A DNA stretch of 64,000 nucleotides from Sternotherus odoratus (lineage: Eukaryota; Chordata; Testudines; Kinosternidae). The notes below the pieces were generated by a model. That model was not told where the DNA came from, did not search any database, and saw nothing but the letters and a program-made list of their open reading frames with translations. The position numbers and the translations under genes are program-made. Below, in pieces: positions 31,166-42,557 of the stretch. The stretch lies in contig JAVMKO010000006.1 of the NCBI GenBank assembly GCA_032164245.1, positions 1,565,001-1,629,000 on the forward strand, read 5' to 3'. The number at the start of each line of letters is the position of its first letter. Position 1 is the first letter of the stretch.

Positions 31166-32168
31166 AAACAACAAACTAAGGAGAGTGGTGAGGAATACAC
31201 AGACATGGGAAAAATATTACTCAGAAGATGTTAAAGATAATTGGAAGATGTCAGTCTGCAGGGGGAAAAGCCACCAATATTATCCATTTCTTAAAGTCAG
31301 GGATTGCTGCAGCTGCTCTTAGGCTTGGCGAGGAAACAAAGAAACGTGTGGTCCGTGCTGTTTTAGGCCATAGAAGTGACTGCAAAGCTCTCAGATGAAA
31401 AAAACAGAAATGAGTTTCAATTCCACTTGGTTCTATTCAGGGTCACTGTATCAAAGCCAAATCCTGACTCTTAAAAAGGAAGAATACGCTTGCAACGTTG
31501 GCTACAGCTTTTCCAGCAGCTCTCTAGCTCAAGCTCCGTGAAACTCAAAGTATGTCCTTTTCATAGTAATTAGTTTAGGTTGTCTGACACATTAGCTTTC
31601 CATCACTGGAGAAATGTTAAAACAACCTGTTTTTCACGTAGTGTTGGTAATCCGGGATAATCACCAAGGGGTAAGGAACAGAGATGTGCTCTGTCACAGG
31701 TACTTACAATGGTTTTATACATAACTCCTCTCAGATACTGACTCATACAAGCTGCAGTTTTATGGATCGAGGTGAAAATGGGAATTGACAGATTGAATCA
31801 GACCACTGTCCACTTCTGAAATATCTGCTCTCAGCCACTAGGGGAAAGGGAAAGAAACTCCACAGTGCACAATTATATAAACATCCACCCACAGAGACGT
31901 TTCTGGCTAACTCAAGATTGTTAAAGGTGATCTGATTCCCCACAGCATAAGGGTTAATAGAGCAGCTGCATGGAGGACAGAAGTGCCATTTTGTGAAGGA
32001 TTTTGAGAGTGCAAAATGTGGCTTTGTTCCAAACTGGAATAAAAACTAAAATGTTCAAAAGTCTCTGCAAAGGAAAATTCTGGCAAAGAAAATGTTTCAG
32101 GTTGATTGAAATAATTTGTTTTTATTTTGACTTCATATTTTTGTATTATATTGTACCATAGTACTAAG

Positions 32169-32210
<42 letters not shown>

Positions 32211-33534
32211 AATATATTATAGTACAGAATAAAAACATTTTATGTGAATGATATTTTCCAAACTAAAAATCAAAATGATCAGTTCCAAAATGTGCTAATG
32301 GGGTGTTTCACCACTGTTGGAACTTTTTCCCCACATTTTCTGAACTCTGTGGCTGATGCAATTTGACTAAGCATTTTGATTTAAATAGAACTGCATATTC
32401 TGATGGAATATTGTTTAATTAAAGCTTCTCTTACCGGTAACCAGCTTTAATTAATATCCTTTAATAAAAACTCTTTCCCCCTTCTCTTTAATGATACTGT
32501 GTATCAGTGTATGTTATGATTATCCATACAAATGGCTAATCCCTTTTTGAGTCTCACTAATCTTTTGCCCTCAATGGTATGTTGTGGGCAATGAATCCCA
32601 CTGGCTGATTGTTGATTGCATAAAAAGAATATTTCAGGCTGTGTCCCAAATGTGATTTCTGTGCTTGACTTCTAAGATGGTGCGTAAGACTGACAAAGAG
32701 GGTCAGGCAGTTCGAACGTGGTCACCCACAGAGGAAACGTGGCTCATTGAGACCGCATGGGTCTAACTGCCTTCTAATGGAGCAGCCAGAGACAGGCATT
32801 CTCCAGGACAGGCCGTGGTGGACGCTCCCGCCGACTAGCACAGAACACTTTGATCAGACGGAGATGAAGAGCCCCCCCCCAACGCTGAAAAACAAGCCGG
32901 GGAGAAGAGCAACACAGGACATGCTGACAGGTGTGACAAAGGTTTGCACAGAGGCCGTGGGTGTGAGCTGGGCCTGTTCTGCTCCTGGCGCTGATGCGGC
33001 AGGCTGACCTCACGGAAGTTGGAGTGATGGGTATCATTAGATGAGACTAAACAGGCATGTCGGCCATTTGCTGCTTTAAAATCCTCTTTTCTCTAATTCT
33101 GTTTACGAATACAGTCTTTTGAGGAGGCTATTGGTCACGTATCCCTGAGCGGGGGTCCCGAAGGAAGGGACTCAATCCTGCCCAGTCAGATTTGCAGGGT
33201 GGTAAGTAGTTGGTGTGTTGAACCGTGTCCCTGTGTCTCACACAGGTGAGCACCAACACTGCAAGACACTGGGAGAGAGACGGACCAGAAAGGAGACAAG
33301 AGTGCAGCTAGCCCAGGAACTGAACCACTGCCATCGAACGCCTTGAACTCCATGAAGGGTAAGCAGGGGTCCAGAGCAGTCTGCTCTAGACTATGTAATT
33401 GACTTCTGTGAGGTATGTGCTAAAAAGTCCCAGTTTCTCCATCTCTCTGCGTGTAGAACACTTGCCAGGCTGGGAATAATTTTCCTTGCTTGTCTCCAGA
33501 CCTCTCCGCTATATTTCTGCTATATTCTTTTAAA
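31166..33534. other. Unassigned sequence with a (TA)n tract
   Basis: No gene recognised. (TA)n at 32170-32203. The frames at 32747-33037 on both strands overlap each other and show no domain. Confidence 0.5.
32170..32203. repeat. (TA)n microsatellite
   Basis: About 17 uninterrupted TA units. Confidence 0.95.
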
Positions 33535-33755
33535 TAGATACATAGATGACAAAGCCAGAAGGGAGGACTGTGATCATCTAGTCTGACTCCCTGCATAACA
33601 CAGGCCAGCGGACGTCTCTGGAATAATTCCGGTTTGATTTGGAGCAGATCCTTTAACTAAACATCTCTGAGATAAGATCACCAGGACCGAACGCAGTCTC
33701 CCGGTGACAAGCATGCTCCAGATGTATTTTATAAGTGTTACAAGGTGGTTATTGT
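33535..33755 (-). mobile_element. CR1-like LINE 3' fragment
   Basis: Agaagggaggactgtgatca followed by tctagtctgactccctgcat corresponds to the CR1 3' end on the minus strand. The right part (about 33640-33755) is too diverged to place exactly. Confidence 0.65.
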
Positions 33756-35117
33756 TTCCCAAGCTGTTCTCTGGGTGAAGACTATGTCTCTGGGCTCTGT
33801 GCCTTAGTCTGGGGGCCTACATGGGGCTCTGGATCTTGGTGGGCTCTCTGGTGTGCCTGCCACGGCTTAAAGATGAAAACAAATCAGGTCCGTCATTCAT
33901 ACCAATACACGGAGCAAAACATTAATAACGACACTTCATGTGATTTGAAATCAATCCATGCTGAGCAACCCGTCATCACAGATCCCGTCCGCCACCACCT
34001 GCCCTCACAGATCCACGCTCACTCCCACCACAGACCCCTCCCGCCTGCCCCCGGTCCCCCTCACAGACCCCTCCCGCCTGCCCCCGGTCCCCCTCACAGA
34101 CCCCCTCCCGCCTGCCCCCCGGTCCCCCTCAAAGATCCCTCCCACCTGACCCCTCCACAGACCCCTCCCGCCTGCCCCGTGTCCCCCCCCAACAGACCCC
34201 ATCCAACACCACCTGCCCTCACAGATCCACGCTCACCTCTCCCCTCACAGACCCCCTCCCCGCCTCCCACCTGTCCCCCCCACAGACCGGTCCTGCCTGC
34301 TCCCTGTCCCCCCCTCAGACCCCTCTTGCCTGCCCCGTCCCCCTCACAGACCCCCCCGCCCATCTGTCCCCCCACAGACCCCTCCCCCTTTCTGTCTGTC
34401 CCCCCGCCTGCTCCCTGTCCCCCTCACAGACCCCTCCCACCTCCCGCCTGCCCTGTTCCTCCACAGACCCCTCCTGCCTCCCATCTCTCCCCCACACAGA
34501 CCCTCCTGCCTTCTCCCATCCCCCAGACCCCTCCCACATCCCCACCTGTCCCCCCACAGACCCATCCCGCCTTCCATCTGTCCCCCCCCACAGATCCCTC
34601 ACACCTGCCCTCCCCCCACAGACCAGTGCCACATAGCTCAAATGGCCAGAGGCCTAATCCAGACACCACCACTGCCCTCTACAGCCCATCCTACCTACCC
34701 CCCTCTGCCATCACACTGTACTCTGCCGCAGACCTATCCCATCTGACACAAACCACCACGTATCTATCCCCTAGGCCACCGTCCACCATTACAAATCCAC
34801 CCAGGCCATTGCCACCTGCCACCATCCTGCCACAGACCCATCCTGCCCTCGTCTCCTGCCAAAAACCCCACCCCACAATGCCTGTTACCGCCCCTTGCCA
34901 TAGACCAAACCCCTACCCCACAAAACACCCCAGACCCAGCCCGTACAGCACTGCCTGCTGGCACACACCCGTCCTGAAGACACCAGCTGCCATCCGACCG
35001 GCCCATGCTCCACTCCACCCTGCCACCCACCATCCCAGACCCCGTCGATCCCAGTGCCCAATTCCCCATCACAGACAAACCCAATGTCCAACGTGCCATC
35101 CTACACCCACATATTAG
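33735..35117 (+). other. Proline-rich open frame, not believed to be a gene
   Basis: 460 codons. The first 75 or so lie upstream of the minisatellite and show no domain. The rest is PLPPAPGPPH-type repetition from a 33-bp unit (a multiple of three, so the frame is kept), followed by low-complexity Pro/Thr/His. Glycine-rich minus-strand frames overlap much of the same bases. There is no signal peptide, known domain or clear splice signal, and tandem DNA explains the length. Confidence 0.75.
34031..34640. repeat. C-rich minisatellite, about 33-bp unit
   Basis: Early units start cagacccctcccgcctgccc at 34031, 34064 and 34097, exactly 33 bp apart. Later units vary in length but keep cagaccc and cctg/tcccc blocks. 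One strand is nearly free of G and the other of C, so stops are rare in all frames. This produces the 460-codon proline-rich plus frame (33735-35117) and several glycine-rich minus frames. I do not regard any of them as genes. Confidence 0.9.
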
Positions 35118-35824
35118 ACATTTCAATCCAGTTAATTACATCAACAACCAAATATTAAACAAGACTGCTGAGCCCTCGGCTGCGAGTCCATGTCCTGCCT
35201 GCCAGCTGGCACACAGGCCTCCGTCATGAACACACATGAGCAGGGGACAGCTCTTCACGGGAAAAGAAAAGTGCATCCTGTGGTGCCTTAGAGCTGCCAG
35301 CCCTGAGCCATCCAGCCATACGCTGACAGGATGGTTCTCATAGCAGACAGAGATCTGGGCATCACGCCACTGTTCCTCCTCCCCGGGGAAAGCAGGAGTT
35401 TCACCTCAGACATTACAAGAGTGAACCACCCAGTTATCCAGTGATGTGAGCATCAAGGTCTGTCTTTCTGTATTCCTGTCCTATGATGAAGACAAAGCAG
35501 GCACACATAAGAGAAGAAATGCATTAGAGCTAATTTAGCCATCTCTTTATACCTACCCTCGTGCCAGTATGTCGGGTTTCAACTTCACATCATATAGTGG
35601 AAGAGAAGTTAACCTTTGTTTGGTCACGTACATCCACAGGGAATACAGAATGTAAATTTCCTCTTCAACTTGTGGCCAGCAAAAGAATGCCAGCGGAGGT
35701 ATACAGAGGTGAAACATACAAATTAGTTTATCTTTAAAAGTGTAATGTATAGTTATCAACATAGATGAATGCTAACAAATTCAGAATTTGCATTAAGGTT
35801 AATGAAATAGAGATAATATCACAA
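35118..35824. other. Unassigned sequence
   Basis: No gene or repeat recognised. Confidence 0.5.
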
Positions 35825-36212
35825 TTGATTAAGAATATGAGAACAGCCATACTGGGTCAGCCAAAAGGTCTGTCTATCTATCCAGGACCGTCTCTGACAG
35901 TGGTCAATGCCAGGGGTCCCAGGGCGAATGACCAGAACAGGGAATCATCAAGTGATCCAGCCCCTGTCGCTCATTCTCAGCTTCCAGCAAACAGACGTTA
36001 GGGACACCATTCCTGCCCATCCTGGCTAATAGCCATTAATGGTCTGACCCTCCATAATTTATCTAGTGCTTTTTTGAACCCTGTTGTAGTCTTGGCCTTC
36101 ACAACATCCTCAGGTAAGGAGTTCCACAGGTCGACTGTGCGCTGTGTGAAGAAGAACTTCCTTTTATTTGTTTTAAACCTGCTGCCCACTAATTTCATTT
36201 GGTAACCTCTGG
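35825..36212 (-). mobile_element. CR1 LINE 3' fragment
   Basis: Well-preserved minus-strand CR1 tail region: agccatactgggtcagccaa, then cctggctaatagccattaat and gttccacaggtcgactgtgc, through to aatttcatttggtaac. The minus frame 36357-35998 covers the matching ORF2 C-terminus (RFKTNKRKFFFTQRTVDLWN, then SLPEDVV), a typical CR1 ending. Confidence 0.85.
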
Positions 36213-36342
36213 GGGGTGGTGAGCTGGGGAATTGGAGCCCAACGTGGAGCCCTCTGGGTGGAGGCTGCTGCCCGCCACCCCAGGGTGGAAGTCCGATCCC
36301 ACCACCTCCGGGACAGTGGGAAATCAGTGCCCCGCCTGCTCC

Positions 36343-36354
36343 TCCAGTGTTTGT
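36343..36354. repeat. Left TSD of the PLE
   Basis: Tccagtgtttgt, identical to 37050-37061. Confidence 0.9.
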
Positions 36355-37049
36355 CAAGAATCAGAGAGGTAGCCGTGTTAGTCTGGAATAGCAGAGGTAA
36401 CAAAGAGTCCTGTAGCACCTTAAAGACTAACTATAAAGGTTTGAAGCATAAGCTTTCGTGGGCTAATACCCATCACTGGTTCATTCACCTGCACATCAAC
36501 CAATGTCATTTATGCCATTATATGCCAGCAATGTCCCTCTGCTATGTACATCGGCCAAACTGGACAGTCCCTATGGAAAAGGATAAATGGACACAAATCA
36601 GATATCAGGAATGGCAATATACAAAAACCTGTAGGAGAACACTTCAGTCTGCCTGGATACACAATTACAGATTTAAAGTCACCATACTGCAGCAAAAAAA
36701 CTTCAAGACCAGACTGCAAAGAGAAAATGCAGAGCTGCAGTTCATTTGCAAGTTTGACACAATCAATCTAGGACTGAACAAGGATCTTGAACAAGCTTCT
36801 CCTCTCTTCGAGTTCACACCTCCAATTCAGCTGCTAGAAGAATACCCCACTCTCCCTGATTTGAGTTAACAAGCTGGTTCAGCCTGATTGGACTAACCTT
36901 GTTACCTCCTACCTGGTTCTTGCCTACTTATCTATACCTGCCCCTGGACACTTCCACTGCTTGCATCCGACGAAGTGGGTATTAGCCCACGAAAGCTTAT
37001 GCTTCAAAACTTTATAGTTAGTCTTTAAGGTGCCACAGGATTCTTTGTT
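36355..37049 (+). mobile_element. Penelope-like element, complete insertion, 695 bp
   Basis: Flanked by a perfect 12-bp duplication, tccagtgtttgt, at 36343-36354 and 37050-37061. The left arm (about 36401-36471) and the right arm (about 36965-37045) are inverted copies of the terminal module (aagtgggtattagcccacga on the right). The left arm is preceded by the agagaggtagccgtgttagtc extension. Between the arms is the C-terminal PLE coding region. The insertion is 5' truncated in coding content but structurally complete at both ends. Confidence 0.9.
36475..36869 (+). pseudogene. PLE GIY-YIG endonuclease remnant
   Basis: Coding starts directly after the left inverted arm. One frame gives GSFTCTSTNVIYAIICQQCP followed by SAMYIGQTGQSLWKRINGHK, containing the CxxC and the GIY-YIG core. 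Near 36680 a frameshift moves the reading into a second frame that continues NFKTRLQRENAELQFICKF and ends at a stop after EEYPTLPDLS. The same order occurs at 30263-30893. The reverse transcriptase domain is missing, so this copy could not move itself. Confidence 0.85.
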
Positions 37050-37061
37050 TCCAGTGTTTGT
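37050..37061. repeat. Right TSD of the PLE
   Basis: Tccagtgtttgt, identical to 36343-36354. Confidence 0.9.
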
Positions 37062-37202
37062 GTTTCCAGAAGGGGGCAGGGCCCAACCCCTGCTAGGGGT
37101 TCTGGGGGAGGGGCCACTACTTGGTTCCCCACCCCCACCACTTCCCAGGAGGCCATGGCTGCAAGAAAAGCCCCTGGTGGCCGCATTTGAGAAACAATGT
37201 GC

Positions 37203-39143
37203 TAGGGTCACATATACAAATACCTCCCTAGCAATCCGCTAGCTCTTTCCTGCTATTTCTCTTGCGCCCATGACTATCTGGACAGAGAACTCAACTGCAT
37301 CATTTCCTCACCAAATGTAGCTTCCCTGTCTGGTCAGGAAATGCCCGGGTGCAGGGGGAGTTCTCTTCAACTGAAAGGACCCAAGGTATTTTGGAAAGGG
37401 TTTGGCTTTCCCCCTATGGAGAGAGCACTACCTGCTTTCTCTGCTTATTACACACTTGACATTCAAAGGATAAGCTCTTTATTAGCTACAATTGATCACA
37501 AAAATCACATTGTATTGTTTCTACTCCCAGCGTGAATGAGCACAGCTCTTCCAATCAGGAGCAGGGATAAAAGAGCCCAGCAGGGCTTTTAACCTCTGGG
37601 GCAGAAACAGCAGTGCAGGGAGTGCAACTCAATACACAGGATTAGGAGTCTTTAGAAAATATTGAGCCTTTTTCTTTCTGAACCATGCACAGGTCTTGCC
37701 TGAGGTGCCATTCCTGGACAAAAGTAAGCTACTGTAAATGCCTGCCTTGATTCACGGGCAGCCTACAATTCAGTGAGGGAAAGGTCAAATCATGAGATTG
37801 ATGAGATCCACGGCTATTAAAAATAACTCTCTGGAAACACCTTTGGACAAGGTCTCCATCACTTGCTAGCTCTGCTTCCTTCACTAAGGGTCTCACACAT
37901 AACGAGGAGCCAATGTTATTTGCTTTTAAGCAGTTAGACTCTCCAGGCACTGAACGGCTTTGAGATTACTGAATGGATACGCGGCAAGAATCAACACGGT
38001 GTCTGAGTAACAGGCATAATAAATATCCCTATTGTTATGTTTGCACAAAAAGTGTTTCCACTCACCTCTAGCAATGCCATGTTCAGATTAAGTCTGCCAA
38101 TGCTGGGAGGGAGCAGAGATTTGAATCTCTTCCAAATCTCACACTGGAATTGGCCAGAGCATCATAAAATATCGTTATGAGTTTCTGTTCTTTCAGAGAG
38201 CTGTAGCTTAGGCTCTTATTGCCAATGAAATTGTCGGATTCCTGTAGTCAGGAGAATGAGACGTCAGCATCCAGGGTGAAAGGTGGAATTCTAACAAGGG
38301 CCCAAGCACAATGAGGAAGGTTCATTAGCTTTCTAGTGTCCCGGATTCTAGCAGCCAAACTTGCCTCCCTTACATTGTCCTTTTCCACAATCCTCAAAAA
38401 GATGACAATTCAATGTGTTATCTAGAGCATTTCCCAGTGAGTCAGTTAAAAATGACACTTCGGAGGATCCTACTTAGTTGTTGGGTTGTTTTAAACGTGG
38501 TGGTTTAGAAGGAATTGTAGCATGAGACAAATCAGTAGAATGGAGTAAACTGGACGATCATTAGTTGAAGAATGGTGAATCTTTTGCATTTTAATGTACA
38601 TAAACCATTCTCTCCTGATTTGTTTTGCTCTGCAAACTGAGAAGGTCTTGTATGATATCGGAGCCTTTAGAATTTCCCCAGACATAAGTTCCTCAGCCGA
38701 GGAGATCTAGGTAGCTATTGGCTGAAGACTAGTAGACACAGTTTAAGCTTCCATTGTGTCTCATCAGCACTCTAACATTTGTCACAGAAATGGATAAACA
38801 TTGCATCAGTTCTGGCTCAGGTTACATTTTAAGACTCTCTTGAGACCGCTGCTCTTCTGCGCCATTTCTGTTGTTGTCAAAATTTCTATCGCATTAATAA
38901 GTTATCATCAGAGCAGTGCTTAGATTGAAATGCTTAGCTACTCCCTTCCCTCCTAGGAGAGGCAAACTGTCCACTTCTCCTGGGTAAACTCATTTTAATT
39001 AGTAATTGCCCATTTGTCATCTGATTTTTATGTATTTCTTCATTTTTTTACAATGTGTCTTTGCTTTAAAAAAACTTGGAGGAAAATTAGCTGCAGATGC
39101 AGTGTCAGTGTATAGAGCAGATACTTTCCATTCATGGCTAGTA
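37203..39143. other. Unique sequence, no gene seen
   Basis: No domain-bearing frame and no repeat recognised. The composition is ordinary. Confidence 0.5.
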
Positions 39144-39151
39144 TTCTAGGG

Positions 39152-39564
39152 CAGAGGTTCTCAACCTGAGTATCCCCAGGGGTGCCTGTACCTGTACCCC
39201 TGGGGGTACTCAGAACTCTCCCGGGGGCACATCAACTCATCTAGATATTTCCCTAGTTTTACAACAGGCTACATAAAAACCCCTAGCGAAGTCAGTACAA
39301 ACTACAGTTCCATACAGATAAGGGCTATGTCTTTGCACTGAAATGTAAATACAACATTTATATTCCAGTTGATTTATTTTATAATTATATGGTCAAAAAT
39401 GAGAAAGTAAGTACTATTGCAGTAATAGTGGGCTGAGACGTTTCTGTATGTTATGTCTGATTTTGTAAGCAACTGGTTTTTAAGTGAGGTATGACTTGGG
39501 GGTACACAAGACAAATTGGACTCCAGCGAGGGGTACAGTCCCCTGGAAAGTTTGAGATCCCCCG
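39152..39564. mobile_element. hAT-type element, 413 bp, perfect 8-bp TSD
   Basis: Flanked by ttctaggg at 39144-39151 and 39565-39572, identical. The left end CAGAGGTTCTCAACCTGAG and the right end, ending aaagtttgagatcccccg, are imperfect inverted repeats of hAT/Charlie type. Left subterminal cccctgggggtactcag and right gacttgggggtacac may be further related. The interior is AT-rich and non-coding. Confidence 0.85.
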
Positions 39565-39572
39565 TTCTAGGG

Positions 39573-39974
39573 CCGTGAAGAGCTGGTGTAGAGTGCCAGA
39601 GGAAAGTGGGAAGACCAGGGAAATGAATGGGCACCTGGATCCAGGGAATGGTAAAAGAGAGGCACAGGGAGCGTGAAGGATTTCAGGAAACTGTGGTGTG
39701 GGTGCAGGGGTGGGGCCTGGAAGGACACGGCAGTGAAGCAGTGAGAGGGGGCCTATAACCACTCTGATTGGGTTAAAATCTGCAGAAGCATCTAAAGCTT
39801 CCAGTGGTCTCCACACCCAGGCAGGGCAATTGTTAGTGCATGGGGTGAGCTGGAGAGATGCACGAACCAGAACACCAGCTGCAAGCAAGGCTGGAAAAAC
39901 ACCCAGCGGCACAAACAGGAGAGAAAATGCCCTGGGAGGGAAGGAATGGGTATTTGCATGCACTGGGCCCTGGT
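39573..39974. other. Unassigned sequence
   Basis: No gene or repeat recognised. The 170-codon minus frame 39451-39963 starts within this stretch and runs into the hAT element, so it is an artefact. Confidence 0.5.
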
Positions 39975-40163
39975 GGGTATAACTATGGGTGGAAAATCCA
40001 CACTCCTGAGCAGCGCGATCAGACCAACGCAGCTCCGAGTGTAGGCAGGGTTATGTGACTTGCGGGGCTTCTGCTGTCAACATAGCTGCTGCCTCTCGAG
40101 GGGGTGGAGTATCAGCACTGCTGGGAGAAGATCTGCTGCAAGGCTGCCAGGGTAGACAAGCCC
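39975..40163. mobile_element. Harbinger-like MITE, left-truncated
   Basis: Contains ggtggaaaatccacactcct, ctctcgagggggtggagta, and a right end cagggtagacaagccc followed by TAG. These are hallmarks of the reptilian Harbinger-type MITEs seen at 29273 and 23209. The left terminus is absent. Confidence 0.55.
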
Positions 40164-40197
40164 TAGGAAGGTCAAGGAAGCATCAGTCCAAGGGATT

Positions 40198-40325
40198 TCA
40201 CAGAATCATAGAATATCAGGGTTGGAAGGGACCTCAGGAGGTATCTAGTCCAAACCCCTGCTCAAAGCAGGACCAACCCAACTAAATCATCCCAGCCAGG
40301 GCTTTGTAAAGCCTGACCTTGTCAA
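40198..40325 (-). mobile_element. CR1 LINE 3' end
   Basis: Reads agaatcatagaatatcaggg, then ttggaagggacctcaggagg and ccccagccagggctttgt-like sequence, the CR1 3' terminus on the minus strand, about 125 bp. Confidence 0.85.
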
Positions 40326-42509
40326 GCCTGATTTGTGTACATAATCTCAGTTATTGCACAAAATATCACACGAATAATTGTGTAGCTCATAGCCCAGCTT
40401 TGTAAAGGTATTTACGCCTTGCTCCACTCATTGTCGCGGAGCCTAATAATTCAGGAGCCTACACTACTTTATCAAAAGGGATGTAGGCACTTAGGAGTCT
40501 AAATCTCATTGTCTGGCAATGCAATTCTGACTTCTAAATTCATAGTCCAGAGGTTTGAGCAGGAAAGAGACTAAATGGAGATGTTTCCAGGCCTTTTATA
40601 GCTTCTAGTAAGTGAAGGGAAACCCATTGTTCTCGCTGTGGAACATTACAGGGAACAAAGTGAAGTCACATGTCCATGCATGCTTCGCTTAGTCATATTA
40701 GCCCCATATTCTAATTAGAACATTCACAGGAAAGTCCATTAAGTGTATAGGCATTGCCCAGGGCCCATTGTGAGTTAGGTGTTGTTTGATGGGCCATTTA
40801 ACTTGAATAGTCCTTTCAAGAGGTGCAGACTAAATACCATGTGGGTATGTTATCACAGAAGCAAACATCTGAAATATATGTATCTTCTCTGCTGCTGTCT
40901 GCTTCCGAGGAGGCCACACCACCTGCACCTACTCAGCAAGCATCACTGGGGGAAACACTCAACCGCTCCCCTTCAGATCATCTCCGCCCTCCATCGCTTG
41001 GTGCCCGTTCCCCTGTCCACGGAGGTTCCTTTGTCACCATAGCCACGGCCCTGTTTTCCCTTAGCCTCGGGGTCCTGGCCAAATTCCCAGGCTGGGAGTT
41101 GCCCATATGTCCTGCTGTAAATCATATCCAGCATTTTTCACTCGCTGCCCTATGTTGCTGAGCACTGTCCGTGCCCAGTCACACACGTCACATACCGTGT
41201 TTCATTGGTGAATGAGGTGACGCCTGTAGGCTGTTAAAGTCCAGGACAATCGTAAACCAGAAGAAAAGGGGCATTGTTACTCATTAGAAATCTCTCTGCT
41301 GAGATGTCAATGGCATTGCTCTTAAAGCAATGGGCGGGTAATGCGGTCTCTTACAATGCATTCAAAATGATAGAATAGACATTTAATAGCTATTATCTCA
41401 ATTCCCAGACCTCAAGAGACCATCTCAGGGAGAGCCTCTGGCGCAGGCGAGGAAAGGAGGGGAACTGTCCTGTCTAGCTTGTGTCAGGTTCAGAAGATAC
41501 CGGGCACCCTGAGAGCAAAGCTATAGCGGTCCACGTGCCCTACACATCTGCTCTCCTCTGCCCTACTAAAGTCACTGGAACCTGATTTCAAAGGACAAAC
41601 ATGAGCACAGCGGCGCGCCTTCCACTTACTGCGTCAGACTTGGAGCTCGTTTACATGGGGGGAAAGGCATTGAATTCAGCAGTTACTCCAGAGACACCCC
41701 AGAGGGACCAGAGATGAGGATCCAGCCCCCAGAGGGAAGACTGGGGAACCCTCCCAGGTGGCTCCATTATTAGCCCCCCTTATCTGGGGAAGGGGGGGGG
41801 TTCTCTCGTGTGGATTCTCCAGGGGATCCGAGGGGTGAGAGGAATCATGGGAACAGCCCTTGCCCTACACTGGCGTATGGATCGCACGCTGAGCAGTGTT
41901 CCGGGGGAGGGGCACACCTGGGTGACCCTGGGAAGGGTGACACACGGACCCCGCTGGGTGACGACCAGGATGAAGGGGTGAGCCCAGAGCTCAAGTTTCC
42001 CGCAACTACCCTGTGGAGTGCCTCTCTCCAGCCCAGCGCGGACCCACAGCCCCGCTCTGCGCAGGGGCCTGGGGACAGCGAGAACTGTCCCAGCAAGTGC
42101 AGTCTACAGACACTCTCTGGGGGGAGCTACACAGCCCTGGTTATAACTGACAGGCACTTCCACTTACCTGCTGCCCATTTGGGGGCACTGGGCTCAGCCT
42201 TTGTCTGTACCCCGTAGAACGGCTGCTAGTCACAGCTTCCCGTCCTCCTTCCCCACTCTCCTGCTGAGAACAGCAACACATGCAAGAGAGACCGATGTCC
42301 CAGTGAGCCCCATGTTCTCCTTAGTGCCTCGTCCCAAACCACGCCGAAGCCACCGAACTTACTGTCCAGCTCTCTACTCTTCTGGGCCCCAAAAGTGATT
42401 AATTTAGAATAAGATGTCTAACAGCAAGGGTCTGATACACCAGCCCTTGGTGAATTGTGCTCTTGGCTCCTTGTTCACAATCCCCTCTGCTGGTGGTGTG
42501 GTGGTGTGT

Positions 42510-42557
<48 letters not shown>

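Larger units (their letters stand above)
36213..37202. mobile_element. hAT-like element interrupted by a PLE
   Basis: The right edge ggccgcatttgagaaacaat, followed by g, is the inverse of a CATTGTTTCTCAAATG hAT-type terminus. The GC-rich interior continues on both sides of the PLE at 36355-37049. The left terminus abuts the CR1 end and is not identifiable, so the class is probable but the left border is not. Confidence 0.45.

Noticed and set aside
34031..34640. CRISPR-like array
   Set aside because: Units are adjacent without unique spacers; this is a minisatellite.
33735..35117. 460-codon proline-rich protein gene
   Set aside because: Mostly a 33-bp C-rich tandem repeat with open frames on the opposite strand as well; no domain, signal peptide or splice evidence.
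36216..36869. 217-codon single protein
   Set aside because: Only its last third is PLE protein; the first part is the inverted tail and flanking DNA, and the true endonuclease core lies in another frame.
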